DNA of 64,000 nucleotides from Siphonodentalium dalli (GCA_032622095.1 CP136068.1:6981314-7045313), one strand, 5' to 3'. Shown: positions 1 through 12,690, counted from the first letter of the stretch. The notes: generated from the sequence alone by a model not told the origin. A program made the numbers and translations.

Positions 1-310
1 GGTGGCCATCTTGGATGGTGAGTTTCAATTTTGCCCCAAAAATTTACGTTATGTCTTACCTTCGCGAAAATATATACATTTGTATACATTGTACAAGATT
101 TTTACCGCTATAATTTGCATAAAACTGACTTAGAGTCTGGTCTAAAAAACAGACGCCATTATGGACGCCATTTTGTCTGGAGTCTATATGGCCACTTTTT
201 TTCTTGTTAACATTGCTTAGAAGTTGAAGGACATACCAAGGAACAAAATGAGTGGGGAGAAGTTAAGTCCCAAGGGGTGCAAGGGTACCAATTTTAGCTC
301 CCGGAATACT
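1..310 (+). repeat. Dispersed repeat, copy 1 (cut by the window edge)
   Basis: The same sequence occurs in inverse orientation at about 47,290-47,610. Shared blocks include the GGCCATCTTGGATGG-type start, the AAATTTGCATAAAACTGACTT-like middle and the stretch about anti-phrase 'AAGTTGAAGGACATA'. The copies are diverged. No protein is encoded. The family cannot be named and its left end is outside the window. Confidence 0.6.
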
Positions 311-484
311 AGTAGTACTATGACGTCGCCGGAAAATTCTTCTAATTTCGGTCGTCGGGTAGGTCAATAAAAACATGTTTTTCGCCAATTAAGCTACAAA
401 TTCACCACTGCTATCATGGATTTTCGTAATCTACATATATTTTACTACAAAATTAGACTGGATAGCACTTGTCCGTCAAAATGA

Positions 485-943
485 GCAACATTTTTATTTC
501 GTGGGGTCGATATCCTGGACTATAAAGATTGTCGAAGGAAAGTGCTTGAACTATTCAAGAAACGTCTCAACTTAGACCTCGCGGTGGATGAAATTGACAT
601 GTGCCACAGAATAGGTAAAAACTGTAACGACAATTATCAAGGTAAAGACAATCAGCCACAAAGTAGACAAAAGAGAGACAAACCGAGAGCAACCATTGTT
701 AAATTCGTGAACCGGTTTACGAAGTATGATGAGATTGAGTCCAGGAGCTGCCTAAACAAATCTGGCATTTCCATTGTTGAAGATGCCACAAAACTAAACC
801 ATGAACTACTGACCAAGGCCTACAAAGCTACATGCGTGCAAAACTCTTGGCTAACAAATGGCAAACTTTACTTAAAGCTATCAGCTGGACAAATTGTAAA
901 ATTTCGCACCGAGGAAGAGCTGAACAAGATAATTGGTACTTGA
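485..943 (+). pseudogene. LINE ORF1-like fragment (L1-type nucleic-acid chaperone)
   Basis: The frame is open from 485, after a TGA, to the TGA at 941-943. It has no convincing ATG, so it is probably 5'-truncated. The visible run GVDILDYKDCRRKVLELF, then CHRIGK, a basic linker, RATIVKFVNRF, and a C-terminal segment with AYKATCVQNSWLTNGK resembles the RRM/C-terminal half of invertebrate L1/Tx1 ORF1 proteins. Those bind the element RNA. No endonuclease or reverse transcriptase follows directly, so this is an isolated ORF1 remnant. It could belong to the same family as the LINE at 4.25 kb, but 3.3 kb of unrelated sequence separates them. Confidence 0.55.
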
Positions 944-1097
944 TACGTTTATATGTGTTCAGATGCTATTTATATGTAAATATGTTGTATTTTTCTAGCA
1001 TGTGACATCTCAAATTGTCACACTGAAAACCCCATTCCTAACTAAACTTTCACTGATATCATAAAACCCCACCCCTACTCTAACCATATATATATAA

Positions 1098-2482
1098 CTA
1101 GAAGGTGACCCGACTTCGTCCGGGCTTTGACATTGAATTGCCCATTTTGAAGGTCAAGGTCAAGTGGGGTCACGATTTGACCAGTCCAAAACACTGCCCG
1201 GACAAAAGTACCCGACAAACGTGTCCGTCGAAATCCATCCGGTTTTACCCGATTTGACCTTGAATTTATTATTTTGAAGGTCAAGGTCAGGTCGGGGTCA
1301 CGATTTGACCCGTCCAAACACTCAGTTGAATTGACCCGATTTCAAGGTCAAGGTCACGTCGCACGGGCAAATGAATATGCTTATGAGACTTCCCATACGG
1401 ATGTACCCCCGCATACCAAGTTTCATTGAAATCCCTTAATATTGGGGCATTTGACCTTGAAATGAGCCGACTTCAAGGTCAAGGTCACGTCGCACGGACA
1501 AATTAATAGGTTTATGCCACTCTCCGGCCGAAGATACCCACACATACCAAGTTTCATCGAAATCCCGTGATATTCGGGCGTTTGACCTTGAAATTACCCG
1601 ATTTCAAGGTCATGGTCACGTCGCACGGACACATTAATATGCCTATGTTCGTCCCCGGCCGAAAATACCCACACATACAATGTTTCATCGAAATCGGTGG
1701 GCCGTTTTCGAGTTCATCGCGAACACACAGACAGACACACATATCTTCCAAAATATATATATAACTAGAAGGTGACCCGACTTCGTCCGGGCTTTGACCT
1801 TGAATTATCCAAATTGAAGGTCATGGTCAAGTGGGGTCACGATTTGACCAGTCCAAAACACTGCCCGGACAAAAGTACCCGACAAACGTGCCCGTCGAAA
1901 TCCATCCGGCTTTACCCGATTTGACCTTGAAGTGATCATTTTGAAGGTCAAGGTCAGGTCGGGGTCATGACTCAACCTGCCCAAAAGTAACCCCACGTAT
2001 CAAATTTCGTCGAAATCCCATCAAAATTGGCGATTTGACCTTGAATTGACCCGATATCAAGGTCAATGTCACGTCGCACGGGCAAATGAATGGGCTTATG
2101 AGACTCCCCGGGCGAAAGTACCCACACATACCAAGTTTCATCGAAATCCCGTGATATTCGGGCGTTTGACCTTGAAATGACCCGATTTCAAGGTCAAGGT
2201 CACGTCGCACGGGCAAATTAATAGGTTTATGCCACTTCCCGGCAGAAGGTACCCCCACATACCAAGTTTCATCGAAATGCCGTGATATTCGGGCGTTTGA
2301 CCTTGAAATTACCCGATTTCAAGGTCAAGGTCACGTCGCACGGGCAAATTAATAGGCCTATGTCACCCCCGGCCGAAAATACCCCCACATACCAAGTTTC
2401 ATCAAAATCGGGACGGCCGTTTTCGAGTTCATTGATTACACACAAACAAACAAACAGATCTTCCAAAACATATAATAGATAG
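1098..2482 (-). repeat. Two higher-order repeat units rich in TCAAGGTCA half-sites
   Basis: Units run about 1,098-1,764 and 1,765-2,482. Each begins CTAGAAGGTGACCCGACTTC and ends near an 'ACACACAGACAGACACAC' stretch, AGATCTTCCAAAA and AT dinucleotides. Inside each, a block of about 110-130 bp repeats: GTTTCATCGAAATCCC, TTTGACCTTGAAAT, TTCAAGGTCAAGGTCAC, GTCGCACGG. By hand I count about 21 copies of TCAAGGTCA on either strand in 1.4 kb. The same family lies inverted at 42.9-45.2 kb. Short open frames here are repeat artefacts, not genes. Confidence 0.85.
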
Positions 2483-4248
2483 ATGATACAAAAACCCCTC
2501 CACTTCATACAATTATCCCAACCCCTGACACCCCAGTTGTGGGAAATTACCTCACCCTTCTTGAATATAACTTACCGAATACAAGCTTATTTTATAGCTT
2601 AATTGGAATCAATCATGGAAATGACATTGTTTTCAGTATTATATTGAGACCATATCACTATAATATTATATACTATGCTAATATATAGCATACAACTTTT
2701 ATATAATATCAGCATTTCTCCCCAATCCATTCATGTGATTTCCAGTGTGATCTTAATACCCACAAATGTCACACATGAATTAATATAATCCCTAATTCCC
2801 ATTTATTATAATTGTACTATCTCTACCAAACATAATCGAAGCCTTATTTCATAGCTCGAATACTGCCATATAATATTGAATGAGTTAAATGTTATATCTC
2901 TTTACCTTATTACAGTACATTGTAGTACACAATATCATCATAATATTATGTAAATTGAACCAAAAAATTACCCCAATATTGTAACATATCCATACATGTA
3001 GAGACAAAAACCAAAACATAGTGTGCATGTTATAGTTGTGTATAGTAAATACCTAAGCACCTTAAACACTGTTAAACGCTGTTGAACACTCGGCGATTCG
3101 ACATTTTCTTGTTTTGCATTCCTATCAACTAGTCAATGTCCAAATAACTCGACTATTTATATCCAGTTATTTTATTTTTAAAGAAAGACTTCTCGAAAAT
3201 AATTCTTATTTCAGAAACACAATAATAGATCCAAAAATCTGAGTCCAAATGACAAACATTATTCCAAAACATAGTTCGACTGCGGCCGGGAACCTTCCGA
3301 ATTAGCACAAAAGACAAACACACCGAACAACTGGGCTTTGACATAACTACGGATGTCACACGAGCAAACTCACATAATCAATCGTGTATGCTGAGTGCTA
3401 ATTATTGATGGAATGTGTGCATTATCGATCGGTTTGCCTCTATATTTAGCCTCACCAAACAAGAAAAACGTCCAGTTTTAATAAAAGTGCTACTGTTTAT
3501 CAAGGAATGAGTTGGTGTCTTTCCACGTTGTAATGTACTGTACACATTCTTGTTATTTTTAATGTATACAAATGAAACTATTCAGATATAACATGTGCAC
3601 TACTATTTTTCCTTGTCTTAATTGTCTGTATCCACAAATCAGTCCCGAAGTCTACAAATATACAAAAAGCACGGTATACTGTCTACCTAGAGATGGCTGC
3701 GTTATAAATAGACTATTTTTAAGATGCTGTTTCATAACTCCACAAATTTATAATTGAATACACACTTAATTGAGTTTCCTAATTCGACTAGTTTATTTCA
3801 CTATACTATATATACTATACATATGCATATACGCATGTCATGTGCCTCAACCCATTAACTATCTATCCGATCTTCTCATAATAAAATTTTCACTTTGGTT
3901 TTATTTCATCGTGTTGGAAAGTATAGTAATAAAGTAAGAATCAAATGCAAGTCGCATTGAACTAATAAATCTAGCTCGGGCTGTGGCAATCCAAATAACA
4001 TAACCAATAGTATATGCTGCCACCACTGGACGGTCGGTGTTGTCCATCCAAGCAGACAACGACCTTTAGCCGATTGTATATGTCTGTTTTCTCCGTTTAT
4101 GTACTCCACCTTTGTTATGTCTGTATCTCTTTTCTGCATGCGAATGAATGTGACATCAAAATGTACCATAATATTTTATATATATATGTATAATATGTGC
4201 CACTACATAACATGTGTCTGATTCGACAGCTAGGGCGTCCGCATATCT
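2483..4248. other. Non-coding AT-rich sequence, no gene seen
   Basis: No frame with recognisable protein features, no RNA gene and no clear tandem repeat was found. The longest frames are under 90 codons and show no family motif. Confidence 0.5.
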
Positions 4249-4251
4249 ATA

Positions 4252-4976
4252 ATGAGTAATATAAAAGTGTTTTCTCTGAACTGCCGTGGAGTTAACCAAA
4301 CCGATAAACGCCGATATGTTTTCCATCACATCCGTAACCTTGGTGGATCTATATATTGTTTGCAAGATACACACTTCACTAATCACATGGAAAGATGTAT
4401 TGAAGCAGAATGGGGATGCAAAGCAATAATGGCATCATACTCTTCCCAGGCTAGAGGTGTTGCTATTCTATTTAGAAACAACTTTGAGTATAGTATTCAC
4501 GAAACATATAAAGACTCTGGTGGAATTTTTATTATACTTGATATAACCATAGAAAATATACGTTTAAGTTTGGTGAATTTATATGGGCCCAATAGTGATA
4601 ATCCAGCTTTTTACTCTAACCTAAAAACAAATTAATTACCCAGATTGGAAACACGCAAATAATCATGTGTGGAGACTGGAATCTTGTTCATAAACAAGAG
4701 CTAGACACTTATAACTACAAGCATATAAATAACCCCCATGCCATAAATGAAGTCGTTGACCTTGCCGACAGCCTTGAACTAGTTGACGTGTGGAGACTAT
4801 TTAATAAACAGGAAAGACTTTACACGTGGAGAAGGAAATCCCCAGTTAAAATGGCGAGGCTAGATTATTTATTAATCTCCGACGACCTCCTTAATCTAAC
4901 TGGAGAAGGACCGGCAATTTTACCCGGGTACAAATCAGATCATTCTATTATTTCACTCTCATTTAAACGTCAGTGA
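4252..4976 (+). pseudogene. LINE APE-type endonuclease domain
   Basis: The frame from 4,252 starts MSNIKVFSLNCRGV and contains CLQDTHF (the metal-binding position, Asp where many families have Glu) and LSLVNLYGPN. It stops at 4,635. The rest of the domain continues in another frame from about 4,665: MCGDWN (the GDWN catalytic motif), LVDVWRLF, LYTWRR, ARLDYLLIS and YKSDHS (the SDH catalytic His). This is the normal order for an AP-endonuclease that nicks target DNA for target-primed reverse transcription. At least one frameshift between 4,620 and 4,665 breaks it, so it is inactive as read. Confidence 0.85.
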
Positions 4977-5131
4977 CATCAAGACTGGTCCAGGGTTTTG
5001 GAAATTTAATAATTATCTTCTGTACTATAGAGAATATGATGATTTAGTAAAATCGATCATAGCTGAAAATAAAATTAGATATCCATACTCCACAAATGTA
5101 AACGAAAAGGAAAGTAAGAAAAAATGTTCCA

Positions 5132-6703
5132 TTGGAAAACGACTTTTCATCGACGCAGTGTTACTTGATATCAGAGGCGCCACCATACGCTTTTCCGCAA
5201 ATCGAAAACGTGACAGCAAAAAAAGCAAAAATTATTTCAGATCTTGAATCCAACATCTCTGATGAAAAACAGAAAATAATGGAAGACTTGGAAAAAATAG
5301 AAGTCGAAATTGAAGCAATGCGAAAAGAAACAATCCGCGGAACCATGGTTAGATCACGCGCTAAATGGATAGAGGAAGGCGAAAAATCAACTAATATTTT
5401 CTAAATTTAGAAAAACGTAACTACATCTCCAAAACCCTGACCAGCCTGACAGTCGCGAATGGTAATACAATCACGAAACAAAACGATATTATGAAAGAAA
5501 CCCGAAATTTTGACCTTAATTTATACTCATATAGGCCAATGGACGATCGCGATCTAAACTCCCTTCTTAAAGATGGAACATGTCCCAAATTAAGCCCTAC
5601 GCAGGGCTCGAGTGTTGAAGGACCCTTAACCTTACAAGAATTAACAGACCCGCTTAAGAACACAACAAATAATAAAAGCCCAGGGCCATCCGGATACACC
5701 TATGAATTATTTGTTTGTCTGACTTAAGTCCCCTTTTAACAGAGTCGCTCAATGAATCGTTTTCAGTGGGAGAACTATCAATCACACAAAAGCGAGGTAT
5801 TATAACTTTGATTCCAAAAAAGGATAAAAATAGACAGATGCTAAAAAAACTGGCGTCCCATCTCCCTTTTGAATACATCTCACAAACTAGCCTCGTCATG
5901 CATAGCGAACAGAATAAAACGTGTGCTCCCATCTATAATCAATCCCGATCAAATTGGGTTTTTAGCTGGTAGGTATATAGGAGACAACACCCGACTAATA
6001 TATGACGTAATTCACAGGACAAAGCAAGAAAATAAATCTGGCCTACTACTCCTTATCGATTTTGAAAAAGCGTTTGACACTGTTTCCTGGTCATTTATAA
6101 GAAAATGTCTTGATCTTTTTAATAAAGAAATGGCTATCAATTTTGTACGATAATGCCGTCTCATCTATTCTATTTAATGGTCATATTTCTCAGAGCTTTA
6201 TGTTAGGGAGAGGTTGCCGCCAGGGTGACCCAATTTCACCGTATATTTTCCTCCTCTGCGCAGAAGTCTTGGGGCTGATGATACGCCAAAACAATACAAT
6301 TAAAGGGATTTTCCTCGGCGGTTCAGAGTACAAAATAACACAATATGCGGACGACACGACGCTCATACTTGATGGTTCTGAAAACAGTCTACGTGAATCG
6401 TACTTAACACTTGACGAATTTGCTCCGGTATCGGGTCTGCGCATAAACACAGAAAAATGTCAAGCAGCATGGATAGGGATATGGTCACCAAATAAAATAC
6501 GACATGTTCTTATAGAATTAAACCTGTCCACTGTAAATACTTTCAATTTTCTAGGTATACACTTCGACACTAATTTAACAAACATGAATATAAATTACAA
6601 TTATAAACTCGAAGACACAGAAAAGATCAAAACAATTTGGAAACACAGACTCCTGACCCCTTTAGGTAGAATAACCGTTGTCAAATCCCTCATCTTACCA
6701 TAA
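5132..6703 (+). pseudogene. LINE reverse transcriptase domain, several frames
   Basis: The region 5,132-5,404 encodes a Lys/Glu-rich linker ending AKWIEEGEKSTNIF, typical just before L1/Tx1 RT. From 5,491 come NNKSPGPSGYTYELF, ITLIPKK in a further frame, then from 5,869 NPDQIGFLAGRYIGDNTR and LLLIDFEKAFDTVSW. From 6,110 come RQGDPISPYIFLLCAE, QYADDTTLIL (the YADD catalytic box), FAPVSGLRINTEKC, FNFLGIHF and IWKHRLLTPLGRITVVK. The motif order is complete. At least four frame changes and the stop at 6,703 make it a pseudogene. Confidence 0.88.
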
Positions 6704-6835
6704 TTGACATACCTATTTATAACTCTCCCAAGTCCAGGTACAACTTTTTTGAAAGCCCTAAATACCTGTTTATATAACTTCATTTGGAATTCCAAACGCG
6801 ATAGAATAAAAAGAAAACAATAATGTGCCGATCAT

Positions 6836-7925
6836 ATGCACGGAGGTTTGAAGATGATTAATGTTGAAAACTTTGATAATGCCATGAAAATTACCTGGAT
6901 ACGACGCTTAATTTGCAAACAATCAAAGAGGGCTGCATTGTGTAATACCACAACTTTCTTAAACGACCAACTATTTCTCACGTACCATGCAAGTTATATT
7001 GTAAAGCAAGCAAACAAGTTCGCAAATCCATTCTGGAGAGATGTTTTCAGTGCATGGTGTACACTTATGCGATTAAATAATTCAAATACTACTATTAAGG
7101 CCTCAACTATCGGGAATAATCCGAACATAAAAATTGGAGGTTCATCAATCAACTTTAAATCGCGGAGAGATGCGGGAATATTTTTTATAAACGATTTATT
7201 CCAATCAGATAATACATTCCATACCCCACACACATTATATGCAAAGTTCAACATCCGCGTCGATTTCATAACAATCAGCAACATAAAACGTCAGATTATG
7301 TCATTGGCAAGTTCTCTTAATCAACCATTAATCCGTAAACCCTGCCCATACTTACCTAATAATCTTACTGCGATACTCCGTGACAAAAAGGGCGGCAAAT
7401 ATTTTACAAAGTTCTAGAAAGTGGGAACATTATGCCAAATTCATGTCAAAAATAGGAGATAGAATAGAATATTTGAGCATGCCCTTTAAAACGACAACGC
7501 GAATTATCGTTACAAATAAATTTCTGCAGGTGGCTAACCTTCGAGTCGACGACTTCTGCAATCGATGTCAAAATGTACAGGAAACCATTTCTCATATTTT
7601 TTGGTACTGTCCCCATGTACAAACCTTTATAAAGGAGATTGAAATATGGACGGAAAACAACCAGTTTCCCATTGATCTATCAAAGAAGAATATTATTATC
7701 GGTATAGATCACGAATACAGAAAGTCAAAAAGTAACCTCTTCCTGCTAGTGATAGAACAATATATATACAGGACAAAATTCACGCCCACACAACTGTCGC
7801 TTCGCTCATTCCTTTGCGATCTTAAATTTAGGTATGAATGCGAGAGATACAACGCAAAATGTAACATGAATTATAACTTCGATAACCAGTTGATGACACT
7901 TCGAAATGCCTTAAAAATAAAATAA
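6836..7925 (+). pseudogene. LINE ORF2 C-terminal region with CCHC-like motif
   Basis: Two overlapping frames (6,836-7,417 and 7,380-7,925) continue the LINE. Visible are GGLKMINVENFDNAMKITW, FWRDVFSAW and then FCNRCQNVQETISHIFWYC, a Cys/His cluster (C-x2-C, H, C) matching the C-terminal zinc-knuckle-like motif of L1/Tx1 ORF2. The sequence GGLKMxxxxNFxxxxKITW recurs at 25.1 kb in the second LINE. A frameshift near 7,400 joins the two parts. Confidence 0.75.
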
Positions 7926-7930
7926 TAGAC

Positions 7931-8689
7931 TGAAACCCCGATATGTGCAGACTCAAAAATACTCGACCTTTAACAGTGACCCTGAATATCACACACAACA
8001 AACTGAATTACCCGATACCCGAGCGAAAGATATATATCCAATTTAGTTACACTGATCATTTTACTTTGACCAATCATATTCTACGATAACTACACTAGAT
8101 ATACCTGCTTACTTAAACACATCACAACACTGTCCGAAAATTAAAAACAGCGAGCGTTGTGTATTTTCCAGATAGCTGTCGAACCAATATGTACAATACA
8201 GTTTCAATATGGTTAATTTACTAATTATACTGTTTATGGTAAACTCTGAACGTAAAATAATTAAAGTTGCACATATAGTTTGGAACTTTTATTCTGCAAA
8301 CATGAAATACTTATTACACACCATCAACCACTTTAGCTGTTTTAATACGGGACATTCAAAGTTATTCTGAAGGAAACAAAATAGTCTCTTGTTTCTATCA
8401 CCACTATTTTATATAAAGAAAGCAAATTTTCGGTCAAGAAAATGACAAGGTAGAAACTAATATCACTGCTTCGTCTTGCTGTTGAGTTGAACGGTGCCTA
8501 AACAAAATTGTCCCAACACAATATGTGCCTTTAAATATTTCCGAAAGTCATGTCACTGATACGAAAGTAGGCCAGGTCATGGCAGAGTCCGCTCTTCCAT
8601 GACCTGGATCGAGAGCATGAGTAAGTGCGTGTATTATGTCTTTTCTCTTTTGTTATTCTTTGTTCACAATAAAAAAAATAAAAACAAAA
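7931..8689. other. Non-coding, one short perfect hairpin
   Basis: No gene was seen. The only notable structure is a perfect 11-bp inverted repeat, CCAGGTCATGG at 8,572-8,582 and its complement at 8,597-8,607, with a 14-nt loop. Its role is unknown. Confidence 0.5.
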
Positions 8690-8794
8690 CATAGCCGAAA
8701 ATCTGAAGCAAATCCACCGTACCACTGCAAAGAAAACATCGTCTGAACAACGTTCAAATGTAAATATTTGCTTCTAGATTCGGGACTCAACTAT
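8690..8794 (+). repeat. 485-bp repeat family, left part of an interrupted copy
   Basis: Aligns by eye with the units at 52.8-54.8 kb: AATCCACCGTACCACT, AACATCGTCTGAAC, GTAAATATTT, GATTCGGGACTCAACTAT. The copy breaks at 8,794, where the inverted-repeat transposon begins, and resumes at 12,345. Confidence 0.7.
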
Positions 8795-9256
8795 TACTCT
8801 AGTAGCTGAGGGCGTTTTGTATGCACTTTTATGTCCAGAGCAAAACTCTTCACGAATCCACTAATTGAAGGTACACGAACAATATTTGGTTGGTGACACA
8901 TTTCCCATTGAGGGCGAAATGGGTCAAATGGCCACGCCCCTTTTTGCGCGAAGTACTACCACCCGCCGTGACTATATCTCCAGAACCGTTGGCCACTCAA
9001 AATGTGCGGAATGGCCACAATATGGGGGGTCAGTAATACAGTTTCATATCCAAAAGTCAATGGTTTTTAAGATAATTGCCAAAAACCAAAAAAAATCCAT
9101 TTTAAGGGCCCAATTTTGGGGTTCAGCACTTTTATCTCAAAGCTGAGCCCCCAATTCAAATTTTATTGATCTATATCCATCGGTGCCACATATAGGTATA
9201 ATTTCTGTACCATTATCGGATGGGATTGACCTCCAAGGAGCTCTTGACCCTGAAAA
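8795..9256 (+). repeat. Left terminal inverted repeat of the 3.55-kb transposon
   Basis: About 460 bp complementary to 11,894-12,344. A segment at about 9,022-9,090 (GGGGTCAGTAATAC onward) is repeated directly at about 9,269-9,335, just inside the repeat. Confidence 0.85.
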
Positions 9257-11893
9257 TCCACATTATGGGGGTCAGTAATACATTTTCATATCCAAAAGTC
9301 AATGGTTTTTAAGATAATTGCCAAAAACCGATTTCAGCATGTTACGCACCACAAGTATACAATACCACCAAGGCCACAGCATATGTATGACACTTTTTAA
9401 AGAACTATCCGAATTCTCTGATCGACTTAAGAGCACAATTGACCACACACAATGGGATTAGCTGGAAATTGCTGCTGAGGATGTGTTGATCCCGACACAC
9501 AACATGAGCTCTTCATGACTGAATATGCCTTGGAAACTGGTGTGCTTTACCAAAAATCAGGTAACAATTGTGCTCTAATCAACAGAAATGTACAAAACAG
9601 GTTTTCAAAATTTGTTATCAACATTTAACAGCTGATCTGATTTAAGTGACCAAGATATGAAACATGCTAAACACTTTTACTAAATGGAATGACCAGCTGT
9701 TTGCTTCATGCAGCAGCCACATGTTGCGATCCTAAAATGGGTATTGCACCTGGGCATAGTAAAAACATGTTGTAATCAGATGGGAGATGACCATATATAC
9801 CAGTATATATTTCAGAAGTAATCAATTCTTACAAAAGGACACCTCATCTCACAAAAAGTTTTAGGAAATGATGGAATGATCACTATTCAATAAAAATAGT
9901 AGAATGAGCCTTTGTCAGTCCCACATTAGTTTTGATTGGCCATGATAGTTGCATCACTTGCAGGTTGGAGAAGATGAGGGTCTATAATTTCACTAACATA
10001 ATTCTTCATAATAGCTAATAGCCCTCATAACTTACCATTTTAAAGATATTTTCATTTTCAATACCACCTCAGGTTAAGTGGTCCTGCTAATTTTATATTA
10101 TGCTGATGGGTACTGCTGGATTGATATGTTTGTAGGTCAAAGCAATTCTGTCAAGTACCATCATTTTACCTAAAGTTGGTTATTTTTGCATTGTTTGGCT
10201 AACCCGAGCAATTTGTGCAAAAGTCAGTGTCTGTATGCAACATTCAAGAACATATATACTTCAAAATTTTATTGTGTACGCTGATGTCTGGTAAACAACA
10301 GGAATAGTCATCTCAATAATGGCCAGTTTGTAAAAACCAGCACCCATTATTAAAATATTTCACAATATACATGTTTTTTAATGTTTTCTACACATTGTGG
10401 CTTATCCCCGATTCGTTCAGATCGCTTTGCTTTACCTGAATATCATACCAAATGTATTAGCATCACCACTAAACTTGGGATGAATACTGCCAAATGAATA
10501 TATTGTGATAAGGGCAGTGGAAAAAGAATGGTTGAGTCTTTTCTAAATATAATTCTAGTAAAACCTACACAATACCGTCTTGGTCTGATAAGACTCAGAG
10601 TCATGTTTATTTAGGAGTATAGACATGAAGTCCACCAGTTTCATGAAAATTAAATGGGCTCTGCACTAGTAACATCTGGACTCCTGGGACCCATTAATAT
10701 TGACAAATGCAACACAAATGAAAAATACATAGTAACTTTCCTCAAACATAGATTATAACCTGACAATCATTGTGTTTGAATCAGTGTACATATGTATATG
10801 TAGGCATGGCCATAGCATGTTTTTGAAATACTGCAGAGTGCAGACCATAAATTTCACTAGAATATACATGTAGTTACTGCATGTACATCACACACATAAG
10901 GCGACTGACACACATAAACGTACCTGCATGGTTCACAATATTTGACATGTAAAGTATATATATATCTCCTGTGCCTATAACATCAAACCAAACGGTTTAC
11001 AGTACTTTTACTGACATTTTTGGAGTGGCACATATACATACATTTTGGAGTGGCACATATACATACATGTTACGCTCCAACTTTAAAGTCAATTTAAAGG
11101 GACGAAATGAAAAATAAATTTGTGCAAGTATAATGGAGATCTATATTGCATTACAACATCCACAAATCTACAAAATCTACAACATCCACAAATCTACAAA
11201 ATCTACAAAAACATCTGACTATCATAGACATTGGTAATGTGATCATTTTTCCTTGATAAGTTGAAACATGAGGGAGGATTGCATAGCATGGCTACATGCA
11301 GAATGTAGATTTGTATGTATTTATATCTGCATATCAACTGATGCTTGTATTTTTCTTCTAACTCACTCCAGACTAGCCATTATTTGTTCTAGAATAATGT
11401 ACATGTTAGGGAAATTGTAGAACCTTTATACAAAATGGTGATGCAGCCAATCAAAATTGATGTGGGACTGATAAAGACACAACCTGCTCGACTACTGAAT
11501 CATACTGATTGATCAAATTGTAGTAACTCAACATTTACTAAACCTACTTGTGGGCTGAGTATAATTCAATTCAACATTAGAATACCAAAAAAACACCCTG
11601 TTCTCCCATAAGTCTAAAGAAAATAACACATTGAACTCATTTACAAGTATATTGCTAATGTGATATATGTCATTCCATTTATAACCATTTTGGCAGCCAT
11701 CTCACATCAAAGGCCATGAAATCTAGATAACAAAAGATGAACTACATTCAAATTATATCACCAGGTAACCTATTTGTAGGAGTTTTAGGTTACTGATCAA
11801 ATACCGTATAATTGATGATTTCCTCAACATCTTTGTTATTGGGAAAATGTCTGTTTTTCATTCTACGACCAATATATTCCATCAAAAAACCTT

Positions 11894-12344
11894 ATTTTCA
11901 GGGTCAAGAGCTCCTTGGAGGTCAATCTCATCCAATAATGGTACAGAAATTATACCTATATGTGGCACCGATGGATATAGATCAATAAAATTTGAATTGG
12001 GGGCTCAGCTTTGAGATAAAAGTGCTGAACCCCAAAATTGGGCCCTTAAAAATGGATTTTTTTTGGCTTTTGGCAATTATCTTAAAAACCATTGACTTTT
12101 GGATATGAAAATGTATTACTGACCCCAGTCACACGACCCCCTATGTCCAACGGTTCTGGAGATATAGTCACGGCGGGTGGTAGTACTTCGCGCAAAAAGG
12201 GGCGTGGCCATTTGACCCATTTCGCCCTCAATGGGAAATGTGTCACCAACCAAATATTGTTCGTGTACCTTCAATTAGTGGATTCGTGAAGAGTTTTGCT
12301 CTGGACATAAAAGTGCATACAAAACGCCCTCAGCTACTAGAGTA
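11894..12344 (-). repeat. Right terminal inverted repeat of the 3.55-kb transposon
   Basis: Complement of the left end. It starts inside at TTTTCAGGGTCAAGAGC and ends CAGCTACTAGAGTA at 12,344. Confidence 0.85.
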
Positions 12345-12535
12345 TATCGACAATAAACTTACGAAAATGATTTCTGCATCGAGAGTCACTGGATATCATA
12401 TATATATAAGAATGACGGTGTGTGTTGAGAACTTGGATATAATATTTATAAAATATAACTATCTTGAGGAAGATTATTCACCATTTATATTTGATCACCC
12501 TACTGGAGTGTTTAACATCACTTTAACGCCAAATT
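12345..12535 (+). repeat. 485-bp repeat family, right part of the interrupted copy
   Basis: Continues the family after the transposon: TATCGAC, AAAATGATTTCTGCATCGAG, ATATAAGAATGACGGTGTGT, GAAGATTATTC, TTTGATCACCCT and CATCACTTTAA, matching the array at 52.8-54.8 kb. Confidence 0.7.
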
Positions 12536-12690
12536 TATAACATAATTTAATATATATATGTTCTTGAATGGTTCATACGCGCATGGTTTCGTTCTATCAG
12601 ATTCATTGTCCCCAGTTATCTAACATGATCGTCTGTCGTCTCATCAGAAGATGGCCCGACTGTATATGCGATCTAATAAATAGAGGATCT

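Larger units (their letters stand above)
4249..7930 (+). mobile_element. L1/Tx1-like LINE, ORF2 region, frameshifted
   Basis: Endonuclease, reverse transcriptase and C-terminal regions follow in the right order on one strand over 3.7 kb, but in several frames. No ORF1 is adjacent. A related LINE copy is at 16.89-17.07 plus 25.00-25.75 kb. The 3' end is not sharply defined; the last codons at 7,923 are followed by AATAATAG and no long poly-A. Confidence 0.85.
8795..12344. mobile_element. Non-autonomous DNA transposon with long terminal inverted repeats
   Basis: The ends are exact complements, TACTCTAGTAGCTGAGGGCG at 8,795 and its complement ending at 12,344. The inverted repeats extend to about 9,256 on the left and 11,894 on the right with few differences. 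Flanks read CAAC-TAT before and TAT-CGAC after. Uninterrupted copies of the host repeat at 53-54 kb read CAACTATCGG, so the simplest reading is a 3-bp TAT target duplication. The interior, 9,340-11,890, has no frame resembling a transposase. It holds a small inverted pair (about 9,905-9,970 and 11,410-11,480) and a 22-bp direct repeat near 11,020-11,066. The superfamily is unknown: 3-bp duplications suit PIF/Harbinger, but TAT is not the usual TWA. Confidence 0.85.
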
